Part shown: in pieces, positions 22,255 to 34,797 of the stretch
How positions within the stretch are numbered: position 1 is the stretch's first letter
Layout of the letters: every line of letters starts with the position of its first letter
Assembly: GCA_007258455.2 (NCBI GenBank)
Contig: VDFB02270651.1
Span: forward strand, 701,278,217-701,342,216
DNA: 64,000 nt
DNA from: Sequoia sempervirens
Taxonomy: Eukaryota > Streptophyta > Pinopsida > Cupressales > Cupressaceae
Reading direction: 5' to 3'
Made by a program: the position numbers and the translations under genes
The notes under the pieces: generated by a model
What the model was told of the DNA's origin: nothing
The model's database searches: none
The model's input: only the letters and a program-made list of their open reading frames with translations

Positions 22255-23165
22255 CTTCTGGCCTTCCGGGTCCAGCCTCCTAGAATGTCGTCCGTCGTTG
22301 GCTATTTTCCTTTCGTTGTCTTTCCACCGTCCTTCCGACCTTCTGGGTTTGGCCCTCCGGAATGTTGTCCGTCGTTAGCTGCTGGCCTTCCGCCATTCTT
22401 CTGGCGTCCTTCTGGCCTTCCGAGTCGGGCCCTCCGGAATGCTGTCTTCCGTTGGCCATTGGCCTTCCGCTGTCCTTCTAGCGTCCTTTCGGCCTTCCGG
22501 GTCTGGCCCTCCTGAATGTTGTCCACCATTGGCTATTGGCCTTTTGTCGTCTTTCTGCCATTCTTTTGGCGTCCTTCCCGCCTTCTAGGTCTAACCCTCT
22601 GGAATGTTGTTTGACGTTGGCCGTTGGCCTTCCACTGTCTTTCCATCATCCTTTCGACCTTCCAGAATGCCGTTGGCCATTGGTCATTGGCCTTCCGCTA
22701 TCTTTCCATCATCCTTTCGACCTTCCGGGTCCGGCCTTCTGGAATGTTGTTAGCCATTGGCCGTTAGCCTTTCGTTGTCTTCCATCATCCTTCCAGCCTT
22801 CCAGGTCTGACCCTCTGAAATGTTGTCTATTGTTGGCCGTTGGCCTTCCACTGTCTTTCCGTCATCCTTCCGACCTTCTGGGTCTGGCCCTTTGGAATGT
22901 TGTTTTTCATTGTCCACTAGCCTTCTACCATTCTTCTGGCATCCTTCTGGCCTTCTGGAATGTCGTCTGCCATTGGTCGTTGCCCTTCTGCTATTCTTCT
23001 AGCGTCCTTCTAGCCTTCCGGGTCCGGCCCTCTGGAATGCTATCCGTCATTGGCCGCTGGCCTTCTGCCATTCTTTCGGTGTCCTTCTAGCCTTCTAGGT
23101 CTAGCCCCCTGGAATGTTGTCCGCCGTTGGCCATTGGCTTTCCGCTGTCCTTTTGCCCTAGGGGA
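22255..23165. repeat. 77-bp tandem array in the element C 5' LTR
   Basis: The phrase ggaatgttgtccgtcgttgg recurs at about 22283, 22360, 22437, 22514, 22602, 22665, 22742, 22818, 22895, 22958, 23035 and 23112. Most spacings are 77; two are 63 because a 14-bp piece (gggtctggccctcc type) is missing, and one is 88. The overlapping Pro/Cys/Phe-rich readings in several frames are by-products of the repeat and not genes. Confidence 0.9.
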
Positions 23166-23848
23166 GGCTACCACCCTTGAACCCGCATTAATTTTTATGG
23201 TCCAAATGAGCTCCAAATATAATATTATGATCTTTTGATGATGCATGGATGGATCTAACAAGGATTTTGCAAGATTTGAATAATGTTTTCCTTGATTTAT
23301 GTATGAAAGCACTTATGACACTTCATGTATGCAGGATTCAAGGAGCCTACTACAAGTCCGTCAAGAGACCCATCGAGAAAGCTGAACAAGGAACACACAT
23401 AGCTCCTCTCACCATTCATTTCATGATCGCCTCTCCCACTAGCACCCACCAATAGGGTCGGCATTAGAAGAAGGCTTGTGCCAAGAAAGTCAAGGACAAA
23501 AATGCAAGGGGGTGGCCTTGAAGAAAGCATAAGAGATTTGTCCGACCGAATCAGGGGCAACCAATCAATTGATGCCAATCATCGATGGGCTTGTTTGATC
23601 CAAGGAAGAACATTGCAAACACATCAAGTAAGAAGGAAACTTTTAGTCAGTTTCTACTATAGTAAAAGGGCAATCAACTAAATGATGAAATTGCTACAAC
23701 ACCTGGGCACTAGATGACAAAACAGGGAAAAGACAATGATGTATTTTAAAATTGCTGAGTATTATGGGGTAGGTGAAACCCTAATGTAATTGAATCTGGG
23801 TCATTCATTGCAAATTGATCCTGGCCATTCATTTGGGCTTTGGAAAAC

Positions 23849-23857
23849 TATAAATAG
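23849..23857 (+). promoter_or_regulatory. TATA box of the element C LTR
   Basis: TATAAATAG followed by gggg-at-ttcccc, kept in the 3' LTR at 30140-30148. Likely the LTR core promoter. Confidence 0.6.
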
Positions 23858-24705
23858 GGGATTTCCCCTCATTTGTAAGGGTTGGAGAGTTGTTGTAAAA
23901 AGCATTTGCAGTAATAGAAGACAACATTGCATGATTTTATGGATGTTCTCTTTGATTTTTCTCATCGTGCATGCATGGTTCAACTTCCCTATTAGTTTAG
24001 GTGTTAGTTTTTTTGAATGGAAGTGGTGATGGTGATTATTGTTTTAGTATTTGATGGATTTCCAGCTCATGCTTTTTGTGGTTCATTGATGATGAGTCAC
24101 TTTGCAAAGCTAGTCTGAGCTCATTACTTCATTGTTGCAACTTAGTTCAATTACATGTGCATGATGTGTGTGTGTAATCTAAAAATTTGTAGTCCTTAGA
24201 AGATTGCACTAGTTTTGTGCAACTGTAGGTTTCTCTTGGCCAAAAAAAACCCAGTTTAGGAAGCCTGTCTACTTTAGCAACCACCATTGTTACTGTTCAT
24301 TCATAGCTTAGGGTTAGAATAGATTTCTTAACCCTTCTCCCTTTGTTGTTTCTTTTAATCCTTGGTTAGAGTAGGATCCAAAGCATCACCATGAAGCTAA
24401 ATCAGATGAACTTGATGAGTTTCAGCTTGTTGTTTTGAGTGGACAGCCACTGTTCATTCACTTCGAGCACTTTAAAACTGCATTTACAAACCCAACTTCC
24501 CATGCTTTGTAACTCATCTATAAGACCACCTTGTGATTCCAGCAAATCACATCAAACAATTGACATATTCCAAGCACTATCAAGACCTGACATTAGAGAC
24601 CTTGGGATAGTGTTCTGAAATCTGATTGTGGAAGATTGTCTTTCAAGAGAGGTAGTGCACCTATGCACTGCCTGTGTTGAGAAGTGCATAAAAAACACAT
24701 CAACA

Positions 24706-25105
24706 GAACTGGCGCTAGAAGGAGGGCATGACAAGTTGAGGCTACAAAGTTGAAAGTTGGCACTTTGAAAAGAGCACTTTCAAAGAAGAAATCCGAGATA
24801 AGGAGATCTCTTTTAATTCTAAAAATCAAAAATTTGTGAAGGCAAGTAGAAGCTGAGTCAAAATGGAGCAGCATGCACAAATTGACATCACTTAGCTTCA
24901 TGCAGATTTGAATAAGAGACTGAAGAAGCCATTGTAGAAGTTTGCATTGGCAGATAGATGTCAGATCCATTGCACTCGCAGGCACAACGAGTTGGGGTGT
25001 CTGATTTTTTTGAACAGAATTGAAAAGGTCTTGAAAGGAGAAATCCCCTTCTGAGAAATCTATTTGCCTTTAGCCCTTGCAGAGCCGAAGGAAGAATTGA
25101 CAAGC
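24706..25105 (+). other. Element C primer site and leader
   Basis: TGGCGCTAGAAGGAGGG begins at 24710, four bases after the LTR end. Its position fits a primer binding site; the tRNA was not identified. The rest is an untranslated leader. Confidence 0.6.
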
Positions 25106-27340
25106 ATGGCAGCCAAGGCGTTCAAGGAGCTGATCAAAGAACATTTGAGTAGCAAGGATGGACCAAGATTGGAGGAAGTACTAATGGCAAGTTGGTGTAG
25201 ATTTCACAATGCACCACATTTAGAATTTATGTGTCCATCATGTGACAACATCATCGCTCAAGCCAAGGGTTGTTCGAACAAGTTCGAGCAGCCAACTCCC
25301 AATGAAGAGAAGTTATCCCATGAGGCAGAAGAGTTGTTAGCATATAGAGGACAACACATTGAAGATGAACCAAGAAATTTGATACAAGTTGATGTTGGAG
25401 CAGTAAACATTGAAGTTGAAAACTAGGATGAAGAGGCAAATTTCACTAGGACAACAAGGTGCCTTGGTGAAAATCTGATTGAAATTAATTTAGAAGGCCT
25501 TCCCTCCACCAATCAAGGGTAGTCCTCCACTCCAGAAGAAGAGCAATTGGTGGGTGAAGATGAACCAATGAATTTTGCAGCCGTGCATGCTGGGACAACC
25601 AACAAAGATGTTGAAGAACAAGAAGAAGAAAAGGTTGACAACATTAGAGCATTAGAAAATGATGACGAAGGTATAAGTGAAATTAGATTAGAAAGCCTCC
25701 CCTTCGCCAATGACAGTGATCGAGAATCTGAAAATGCAAGTTTGGAGGAGTGGGAACAACCACTCGCCATGGTTGTTTACCATCAAGCTTCTTTTTCAAG
25801 TGATGATGAGGACCCAGTAACAGAAAGATATGACCAGCTCGTCTCTAGATTAGCAAAGGATTGGTCAGAGCTGAAATACCAAGTGGATTTGGAGGTGCTA
25901 CTACTACCGAATTGGTGCAGAATTCATGATTCATCACACTCTAAGTTTGCATGTGAGTTGTGCAAAGAGGCTATCAAAAAAGTTAGAGGACAAGTGGAGC
26001 AGCCAAGCGCCTGACCTCCTCTACTTGCTACTCAGATTGAAGTAGAAGACCAAGAGCCAGAGCCAAGTGACAACTTGGCTGAAGGTGGACCTCAAGAGGA
26101 TATTAGGACAACAATAGAAGAAGGACAACAATATAGTCTCGTACTTTTGAGCGATGAAGTAGATCAAGCGAGAATGTTGTCCACAAGTCACCAAGAAGTT
26201 CTTCCCTTTGAAGAGCATTTGCACACCATGAACGATAGGATTTTTGGTGAGTCTTTGGAGGGAGATTGTGCAGTAGACTTTGGTCCCCTTGATGAGGTGC
26301 CATCAATTGATGACTTATTTCCATTGGGAGCTGCACTACGGAGGTATGCTCATGCCGAGGAAGAGCACATCCTAGAAGATGGTAGCGATGAATACATACT
26401 CCTTGAGCCCTCAAACAGTGATGCACTAGAGTTTCTAAATTGGGAGAGGAGCTCCTTCTCCATTTACAGCGATAGTGAGCAAGAGGAAATGAGTGAACGT
26501 CATGATGAGATGCATGAATAGAAAAGGGAAGAAGATAAAGGTGGGGGTATTTTGATGGCTGCCAACAAACATGACATGCTTTGTCAACTACACGACTTAA
26601 TTGGTAGTTCTTCTGCCTTGATCGTTGTTGATCCTCCCTCATATTTAGATGGCTGCAATAGGATAGATTTGTGTATGTCATCATCCCATGACACTGAACA
26701 TCACAAAAATAAGGTTAACACCTGGGAAAGGAGATGGGACAGCATGCTGCCCCTTGAAGACAGCAATCAAGAACAGGTTTGGGCAATGGAAACCAAAGTA
26801 GAGGAGGTGTAATTCCTTGAGGAACAACCAGTGGAGGTTGTGGGTCCCATTGGTAGATTGGAAGAGTTGTTTGCTGCCCTATCCTCCCAGCCTTATGCAC
26901 GTTTAATGTCTAAAGTGTTGCACCCTCCACCGTGCTCGCCCGAGGCTACCAATGCAATGATCAATGATGTTGTGCTTGCTCTCAACTGTCCAACGCTACC
27001 ACCTCTGTGTGATGATATCCAGGTTCTATCCTTCCTTGCTCCAGTTAATTTTCATAACTGCACTTATTATTTTGATTATGGGGACAAGGGAAAACAAACA
27101 TGTTTATGGATTAACCATGGGTTCAGTGAGCCTCCTCAATTGCTGAATTTTCATGATGATGTGATTGAACTTGAATGCTGCAACGTTGAATTTCCTTTTT
27201 TAGAATATAAAAATAAATTTGCATGGTTAAGAACGATAACGATTGCATGTTTACTCGTGCATGCATTACGAAATCCAATGAACATTAATGTTGGCTTGTC
27301 GTGCCTGAACGTAGTGCTTTGTAAATATCTTTGTATATAG
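25106..27340 (+). pseudogene. Element C long reading frame with two CX2HX8CX2C motifs (unknown function)
   Basis: A single frame from ATG 25106 to TAG 27338-27340, 745 codons. It is interrupted only by stops at 25424, 25520, 26012, 26519 and 26810, with no frameshift. Two similar modules carry possible zinc ligands: SWCRFHNAPHLEFMCPSC (Cys31, His34, Cys43, Cys46) and NWCRIHDSSHSKFACELC (Cys271, His274, Cys283, Cys286). Each is followed by a Gly-rich step and a Glu-Gln-Pro end. They recall the WCxxH..H..C motif of some plant Gypsy gag proteins, but the spacing ends in CX2C. Long acidic Glu/Asp/Ser-rich regions separate and follow the modules. The last ~170 residues are less biased, hydrophobic and Cys-rich, and unrecognised. 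A divergent gag is the best guess. Confidence 0.6.
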
Positions 27341-28291
27341 CCCATTTTTTTAGTAGTATAGGTTTCATGTAAATACTCCGCTTTCCTGCTTTCCTTAGGA
27401 TTAGTTGGTTTGATGTAGGTTGCTTTCTTCATAGGTTGTTTGCTTTTGTTTGCTTTTGCTTTGTTGCTACTTTGCTCGAGGTTCCACTGCTTTTAGCTAG
27501 GCACACCTGTGCGCACAACAACCATACTTATCGCCTGGGGTTGTTTTACGTATTTTTTTGTCAAACTCTAATCAAGTCTTCAAAGTGGATGGTGAAGGTC
27601 TTCTATTAGTGTCAAGTGATCTGCGTGGTTGATTCAAAGAGGATAAGTTGGTTTAGTCCGACTCTGACGTATTCTAAAATCTTACAGCTCTTACACATCT
27701 TAAGAATCCGACGGTCACTGTAGGGCCTTTTGTGAAGTCTAGTTAAGTGAAAAATCTAAAAAAATTCTCCAGTGCCACTATGATTCCCAACCCTGAGCAT
27801 GAGCTTCAATGCTTGCAGGTTGAAATAAAAGAGCTAAAAAGAGAAAAGAAAGAAAGAAAGAAAACATTAAAAATTAAAAGAAAGAGAAAATTCAACTTTT
27901 TAGCAGTATCCGAGCAACTCTACCAGGGCTATGGACACCCGGCTGGCAGTAGAGCAATGTTCGGGAGAATCACAATGACAACCTCATTGGGGCTATGGAT
28001 GCCTGACCGGTAGCAAGGCAATTTCCTGGATGCTTTTAGAGTTGGAATAAACTATGTAGCTTAACTTGATGGAGCTTGGGTTCCTGTAGCAACTGAAGGA
28101 TGGAAATTAATGTAATTGCACACACTTGGATTTTCAGCATACTGAAGGTTGGGTTGGCTAGTGGTTTTGATCCTTTGGTTGGGCGTCTGGTTTGTTTGCC
28201 CTAGCATGAAGGTCGGAACCAGATATTTTGGGTTCATGATTCTAGTTTGTCATCAAAATGCTCTGGAGCATTTCCTCAGTGAATCACCATT
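27341..28291 (+). other. Element C 3' internal region
   Basis: Mostly untranslated. An 88-codon Lys-rich frame at 27747-28013 has no clear function. It includes two related segments around ggctatgga(c/t)(a/g)cc near 27928 and 27990. The region runs to the 3' LTR start at 28292 without an obvious purine tract. Confidence 0.45.
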
Positions 28292-30995
28292 TGTTGTGTA
28301 TGTTTTGCACACACACTCTGCTGTAGGTAGGGACCCCCCTCTTTTTTTGCTCTCGACAGACTGCTTTTCTCCTGTCTCATTTTGCGTGCCTAATTTTCCA
28401 AGCCCAAATTGGTCATGTGCCTTCAAATGATAAAATTCCCTTGACTAGATTCACCTACCTGATTTTCGCTAAGTCATTCACCTTTGCAGAGATCCCTTGG
28501 TGGTTTGCCTTCCGCAGTCTTTCCACCATCCTTTCGGCCTTCCGAGTCCAACCTCCCAGAATGTCATCTGTCGTTGACCGTTTGCCTTACGTTGTCTTTT
28601 TGCCATCCTTCCGGCCTTCCAGGTTTGGCCCTCTAGAATGATGTCCGTCATTGGCCGCTGGCCTTCCGCCATTCTTCTAGTGTCCTTCCAGCTTTCCGGA
28701 TTTGGCCCTCCTGAATGTTGTCCGTCGTTGGCCATTGGCCTTCCACCGTCCTTCTAGCGTCCTTTCGGCCTTCCAGGTCTGGCCCTCCTAAATGCTGTCC
28801 CGCTTTGGCCGTTGGCCTTTTGCCATCTTTCTGCCATTCTTTTGGCATCCTTCCGGCCTTTCGGTTCTGGCCCTCCGAAATGCTATTCGACGTTGGTCGT
28901 TGGCCTTTTGTTGTCTTTCCGTCGTCCTTTCGGCCTTCTGGGTCCGACCTTCCAGAATGTCATCCGTCGTTGGCCGTTGGCCTTCCACTATCTTTTCATT
29001 GTCCTTTCAGCCTTCCAGGTTCAGCCTTCCAGAATGTCATCCGCCATTGGCCGTTGGCCTTTCGCTGTCTTTCCATCATCCTTCTGGCCTTCCAGGTCCA
29101 GCCCTCCAGAATGTTGTCTGTCGTTGGCCATTGGCCTTCCACTATCTTTCCGTCGTCCTTCTAGCCTTCAGGGTCTGGCCCTCTGGAATGTTGTCTGTCG
29201 TTGGCCGCTAGCCTTCTGCCATTCTTCTAGCTTCCTTTTGGCCTTCCAGAATGTCGTCCGCTATTGGCCGTTGGCCTTCCGCTATTCTTCTAGCGTCCTT
29301 TCAGCTTTCTGGATCTGGCCCTCCGGAATGCTATCCATTGTTGGCCGCTGGCCTTTCGCCATTCTTTTGGAGTCCTTCCGGCCTTTCGGGCCTAGCCCCC
29401 CAGAATGTTGTCCACCGTTGGCCGTTGGCCTTCCACCGTCCTTCTACCCTAGGGGAGGCTACCACCCTCGAACCCACATTAATGTTTATGGTCCAAATGA
29501 GCTCCAAATATAATATTACGATCTTTTGGCGATGCATGGATGGATCTAACAAGGATTTTGTAAGATTTGAATAATGTTTTCCTTGATTTATGTATGAAAG
29601 CACTTACGACACTTCATGTACACAGGATTCAAGGAGCCTACTGCAGGTTTGTCAGGAGACCCATCAAGAAAGTTGAACAAGGAACACACATAGCTCCTCT
29701 CACCATTCATTTCATGATCGCCTCTCCCGCTAGCATCCACCAACAGGGTCGGTGTTAGAAGAAGGCTTGTGCCAAGAAAGTCAAGGACAAAAATGCAAGG
29801 CGGTGGCCTTGAAGAAAGCATAAGAGAGATGTCTGGCTGAATCGAGGGCAACCAATCAATTGATGCCAATCGTCGACGGGCTTGTTTGATCTAAGGAAGA
29901 ACACTACAAACACATCAAGTAAGAAGGAAACTTTCAGGCAGTTTCTACTATAGTAAAAGGGCAATCAGCTAAATGATGAAATTTCTACATCACCTGGGCA
30001 CTAGATGAAAAAACAAGGAAAAGACAATGATGTATTTTAAAATTGTTGAATATTATGGGGTAGGTGAAACCCTAATGTAATTGAATCTGGGTCATTCATT
30101 GCAAATTGATCCTAGACATTCATTTGGGCTTTGGAAAACTATAAATAGGGGCTTTCCCCTCATTTGCAAGGGTTGGAGAGCTGTTGTAAAAAGCATTTGT
30201 AGTAATAGAAGACATCATTGCATGATTTTATGGATGTTCTCTTTGATTTTGCTCATCTTGCATGCATGGTTCAACTTCCCTATTAGTTTAGGTGTTATTT
30301 TTTTTGAATGGAAGTGGTGATGGTGATTGTTGTTTCAGTATTTGATGGATTTCCAGCTCATGCTTTTTGTGGTTCATTGATGATGAGTCACTTTGCAAAT
30401 CTAGTCTAAGCTCATTACTTCATTGCTACAACTTAGTTCAATTACATGTGCATGATGTGTGTATGGAATCTGAAAATTCGTAGTCCTTAGAAGATTGCAC
30501 TGGTTTTGTGCAACTGTAGGTTTCTCTTGGCCAAGCAAAACCCTGTTTAGGAAGCTTGTCTACTTTAGCAGCCACCATTGTTACTGTTCATTCGTAGCTT
30601 AGGATTAGAATATATTTCTTAACCCTTCTCCTTTTGTTGTTTCTTTTAATCCTTGGTTAGAGTAGGATCCAAAGCATCACCATGAAGCCAAATCAGATGA
30701 ACTTGATGAGTTTCAGCTTGCTATTTTGAGTGGACAGACACTGCTCATTCACTTCCAGCACTTTGAAACTGCATTTGCAAACCCAACTTCCCATGCTTTG
30801 TAACTCATCCGTAAGACCGCTTGTTATTCTAGCAAATCACATCAAACAATTGAGATATTCCAAGCACTGTCAAGACCTGACATTAGAGACCTTGGGATAG
30901 TGTTTTGCAATCTGATTGTGGAAGATTGTATTTCAAGAGAGGTAGTGCACCTACACACTACTTGTGTTGAGAAGTGCATAAAAAACACATCAACA
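28292..30995 (+). repeat. Element C 3' LTR (2,704 bp)
   Basis: Aligns end to end with 22016-24705, including its own 77-bp array (about 28500-29455) and TATAAATAG at 30140-30148. It ends ..cacatcaaca followed by aacccc. Outside the array the two LTRs look about 95% identical by eye. Confidence 0.88.
28500..29455. repeat. 77-bp tandem array in the element C 3' LTR
   Basis: The same unit as in the 5' LTR, about twelve copies, with independent C-to-T and G-to-A changes between units. Reading frames in it are repeat by-products. Confidence 0.88.
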
Positions 30996-31001
30996 AACCC
31001 C

Positions 31002-32335
31002 AATGCCACAAACCATTGAGATACCTTTATTTGACAAGTAAAATGGTAAAGGAGACCCTAGCAATCATATATCGACATATAGAGCCTTATGTAGTGACTT
31101 CATTTTTAAGATAAACTCCTAGATAAACTCTTTCCTAGGTCATTGAAAGGCATGGCTCTAGAATGGTTTTGTTCATTACCAAATAACTCAATCCACTCTT
31201 TCAATGAAATTGTTAAGGCCTTCCTCCAACATTTCCAAGTCAACATTTGACCTACAATGACATTATCTGATCTAATGAGATGTAAAAGAAAGAAAAATGA
31301 AAAGGTCACAAAATTTATAGGGTGCTATCAGTTGCTTTATTCATAAATTAATCTTACTCTCCCTGATGTGGATGTTCAAACAGTATCATTGAAAAATTGT
31401 AACTTGACATAAGGGATGAAATCTTGTTGATGAAATATTCATCCTTTAAACGTTTGTGTATTACCCTTCATGATTATTATAATTTTCTTAGTCAGTATGA
31501 AGAGACATCTTCATCTCCTGCTACTAGGAAATTTTAATTTAAACCTCCAAAAAACTATCAACCATTCAAGAAGCAAAACAATTTTTTTATCAAGTTACAT
31601 ACACCTCAAGCAAAAAACCACATTAACCCTCAATTCTTTTTCATAAGTTCAACCCTATACCAATTTATATCATGAGATAAATAATTCACCCAGTTACATG
31701 ACACCCTTCATTCAATAATGTTGCAAATTTTGAACAAGAATTTAATTTGGTTACCTCTAATTAGACCTATGGACACAACTAAACCTCTACCTCCAAGTTA
31801 AAATCCAAATGCCTTTTGTCAATATCATTGCACAAGTGGAAATGATACAAAATGATGTGTGCATCTTAAACATCAAGTTCAAGACCTCATTGATTCTAAT
31901 TACATTCAGTTGGGTGGTGTTAATGATCAAGGGAATACGTTTGTTTCCCCACCTAACCAAAACCTACAAATTTTCACCAATCCAATGTCAAACCATTCAT
32001 CCAACTTTGTGAAAGCTTGTGATGTTAAGAATGATGAGATGAATGTTGATAAGATTGATGACATGAATGATGATAACAATGATAATAAGAGTGATGATGA
32101 GGATGGCCTAAAAGATATGGTCACTCTCATAGACGTTCAACCTCATAAGGGCCAAACTACTTTTTTACCCAACATTGCTTTCACCCATATTGACACATCC
32201 ATACATGCACTTGATGGTACCCTCCATATCATTGGATGTATTAATGACAAGCCTACAAATAGGATACTCATTGATCTCGTGTGTGTAGAGAATGCAATCA
32301 CTAAGGAATTCTTGTTTGTGCATGAACTTTATTAA
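31002..32335 (+). pseudogene. gag: Element A gag core, zinc knuckle and protease-like relic
   Basis: Continues the gag relic after element C. Pieces in order are IPLFDK.NGKGDPSNHISTYRAL (31014-31085), LKGMALEWFCSLPNNSIHSF (from 31142), KAFLQHFQVN, and TLSDLMRCKRKKNEKVTKFI (from 31260). Together these make the classical Ty3/Gypsy Retrotrans_gag core. A degenerate knuckle reads FCQYHCTSGNDTK.C at 31814-31858, with Asn where His is expected and a stop before the last Cys. It is followed by LKHQVQDLIDSNY, a familiar continuation in plant Gypsy polyproteins. From 31859 a 158-codon frame runs through an acidic stretch to the protease-like segment ILIDLVCVENAIT. Multiple stops and shifts make this non-functional. 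Confidence 0.8.
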
Positions 32336-32596
32336 TATTTTTAGGAGTAATCAAAAGCATGGTTGAAAACTCATGATGGTTTTTCTCACCCTATAATAGG
32401 TTCGATCACTCTTCCTCTTAAAGTTGAAAGAAAAAAAAATGTATAACTCTTTATCATCTCAATGTCAGACCAATTCCTTGTGAAGTTAGCCTACCCATGG
32501 TTACGTTCCATGAATATCATCCCATCGGTTATTCACAAGTACATAAAGTTCCCATTTGAAAACCAATTTTTTGTACACTACATCATAGTGGGTTTA

Positions 32597-33511
32597 ATCT
32601 TTTGTCCTCCTATGGAAAATTTTCATTAGATTTCTTTTTTCCTCAACCTATGTAACCTATTAAGCCTCATGATGATTTCTTTTTTAGGTCATACCAAAAT
32701 TTTAAGGAAAAGTACATAACAAAGTTATCTCTTACCAATATTCCTGAAAAGGATAAGACCTTGATTGTTCCTCCTCCTCCACCAGTTATGGATGAACCCG
32801 CACCTAAAGCAAAGACCCTTCCAAGTAACCAAGGTAAATATTTTTTAGTTCCTCCACCCATATTGTTTAAAATACCAAGAGATAATTGAATGATTCCTTT
32901 TGTGCCTCCAAAGGTAAAACAAGTGTATAAACCTAAGGAGACTCTGGTTTCCCAACCCCTGGTGGTTCCTTAAATTCCTCCCTTAATGGAAGAAAACAGA
33001 CCAATGGTTGAGAAACCCACTCCTATGCCCTCACAAATTGAAAACCATGCAAGAAGAAACCAAAATGATAAAGAGTGTACGCATAGGTGTCACACCAACT
33101 ATTGCTCATCAATTGGAAGAAAAGAATAAAACAGTGTATGCAAATCAAACATCTATACAAACTACTCAAGAATAATTACAACTTTCAGCAAAATAAGATA
33201 TGGAAGTAAAACAAGAAGTAAAGCAAGAACAAATAATTGTTATTATCATAAAACCTCAAGTTGTGGTTAATTTGGATGATGAAGATGAAATTGCTAACAT
33301 TGATGAACACGTCCATAATGATCTTAATGTGTTGTTTTCAAAGAAAATGAATTTAGATGGGTGAAACCGTGATGATCTTTCTAATGAGAGTGATCCACCA
33401 CATGTTGAACCTAGAGATGCTCTTAGTATGGAACTTTTTGTAATTCCTTTAGCTAGTTGTTTTTCGTCCCTATATGATGAGAAAGATTGGGGTGTGGATG
33501 ACCTGCTTTAG
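32597..33511 (+). pseudogene. Element A proline-rich linker and acidic C-terminus (relic)
   Basis: The right-copy equivalent of 543-805 plus 8676-9329, uninterrupted here. It contains the PPPPP run, the Val-Pro-Pro-Lys stretch, the NLDDEDEIANIDEH segment and the end EKDWGVDDLL (TAG 33509-33511). It carries more in-frame stops than the left copy. This intact junction shows the pre-insertion state of the element D site at about 32845-32865. Confidence 0.55.
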
Positions 33512-33851
33512 GTTGGCTCGCATGTGCAATACTCCTTTGTGTTTATTTTATGTATTTTTTGTGTTTTCTTGCGCGTGATGTGATCTCCTATATTGTGTTA
33601 CTTGGTGTGCCTTTTTTTTGAGTTTTCTTTTGATGACCCTTTTTTCTCTATTGGCATAAGGATACAAAGGAAGCAAACCTATCGTGACATTCTTCTATTT
33701 CTATCTTCATTCTTCTATATGTTGTAAACTTTACCTTTTATTTTTTTCTTTTGTTTTCCTTTTGGGGATGATGCAAGATGTTAAGACATTTAGGTCACTT
33801 CCATGTTGACCTAAAATTTTATTTATCTTCTCTTTATGTGTCATTCCTCCA

Positions 33852-34061
33852 TTGTGTTCGTTGTTCCACAAGTATTTAGGGAATGATGCCAATTTTGAGA
33901 CCTATTATATCACTATTAAAAAGAAATATATTGAACCCAGTCTGTGGATCCATTATGTGTTCAATCTTTGTGTTTATTATTGTATTGCATTTGGGGGCAA
34001 CCCCTTGTCATGGGGAAACTTTATTTGGAAACATATCATTGGTATAGGGATTTCCAAATAA
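33852..34061 (+). CDS. Small hydrophobic frame, counterpart of 9662-9862 (doubtful)
   Basis: Opens at TTG of the phrase MCSLFHKYLGNDANF and ends at TAA 34059-34061. The hydrophobic middle and the GGNPLSW step match the left copy, with many replacement changes. No known domain. It may be a relic of an extra element frame or chance. Confidence 0.2.
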   Translation: MCSLFHKYLGNDANFETYYITIKKKYIEPSLWIHYVFNLCVYYCIAFGGNPLSWGNFIWKHIIGIGISK

Positions 34062-34797
34062 GATCTTGTGACCTTTATAGTATGATATTTATCATTTTTC
34101 TAATTTAAATTAATTAGTAATCTATTTAGGTGGGGGCATACATTGTCATTATTTTCTTTACTTTGTTCACACATATTGCACTTGGTGATGCATTGACATT
34201 GGAATTTTTTCTTCACTTTATTCATAGGCATTGAACTTAGTGATGCATTGGCATAACATCTTGATCATTTTTGTAGCACCTTATCGAAGTTATCAGGGAG
34301 TATAATTCTTGGTATGGTTGACATGGGTGCACACCTAGTGAATAGTAGGCTTCACTAGACCTAGCGTGTTTCTCATTTTACCTTTTCTTGGGGGCTCACC
34401 TAGTCAATATCAGACTTCACTAGCCCGTAGTGCCTTTTGTTTGTGATTCACCTAGAAAATGTCAGACTATGTTATTGAGTCATGAACATCTTTGGTGTGG
34501 ATCCTAGCATAACATAGCTCACTAGCTCATGATTATCTATACCCTCCTTTTGCATTTTATTTTGATATTGTATGTATGTGTATGTTGTCTTGTTGCATAT
34601 CATACATGTGTGTTCCTTTGTGCTTATGTCAGTCTACTATGGGATCTTGGATATTGGGGGATTGTGAACTCCCCCTAGATTGATTGTTATCCTATCTCTT
34701 CAACATTTGGACAATTGAATCCCTCTTGACATAGATTTGCTACTTTAGTGTGAGTTTAATTGTAAGTTCACACTCTCACTAAAGTACCGAGGCTAAA
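34062..34797. other. Element A 3' untranslated region, right copy
   Basis: No gene. The 10-bp inverted repeat TACTTTAGTG / CACTAAAGTA lies at 34741-34750 and 34777-34786, ending 12 bases before the LTR. Confidence 0.6.

Larger units (their letters stand above)
22016..24705 (+). repeat. Element C 5' LTR (2,690 bp)
   Basis: It contains a GC-rich 77-bp tandem array (22255-23165), a TATAAATAG box at 23849-23857, and a 3' portion without coding content. The array makes this LTR locally GC-rich in an AT-rich window. Confidence 0.88.
22016..30995 (+). mobile_element. Element C: pol-less LTR element with a novel long reading frame
   Basis: Direct LTRs 22016-24705 (2,690 bp) and 28292-30995 (2,704 bp), both starting TGTTGTG and ending ..cacatcaaca. 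They are flanked by aacccc on each side (22010-22015, 30996-31001). The 3.6-kb internal region holds one ancestral 745-codon frame (25106-27340) with five in-frame stops and no reverse transcriptase, integrase or classical gag core. It sits inside the gag relic of element A, which rejoins across it. This is the LARD-like class of non-autonomous element. No clear polypurine tract precedes the 3' LTR. Confidence 0.85.

Noticed and set aside
22096..23238. Several overlapping Pro/Cys/Phe-rich frames, up to 184 codons
   Set aside because: All three plus frames and the minus strand stay open because of the 77-bp GC-rich repeat; no start or domain.
26103..26684. 193-codon minus-strand frame in element C
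   Set aside because: Antisense of the 745-codon frame, which has shared modules and consistent phase over 2.2 kb.
27747..28013. Lys-rich 88-codon frame as a nuclear or ribosomal protein
   Set aside because: Composition bias only (agaaagaaagaaag run); no family signature.
28715..29574. Frames up to 233 codons in the second 77-bp array
   Set aside because: Same repeat artefact; open in overlapping frames at once.
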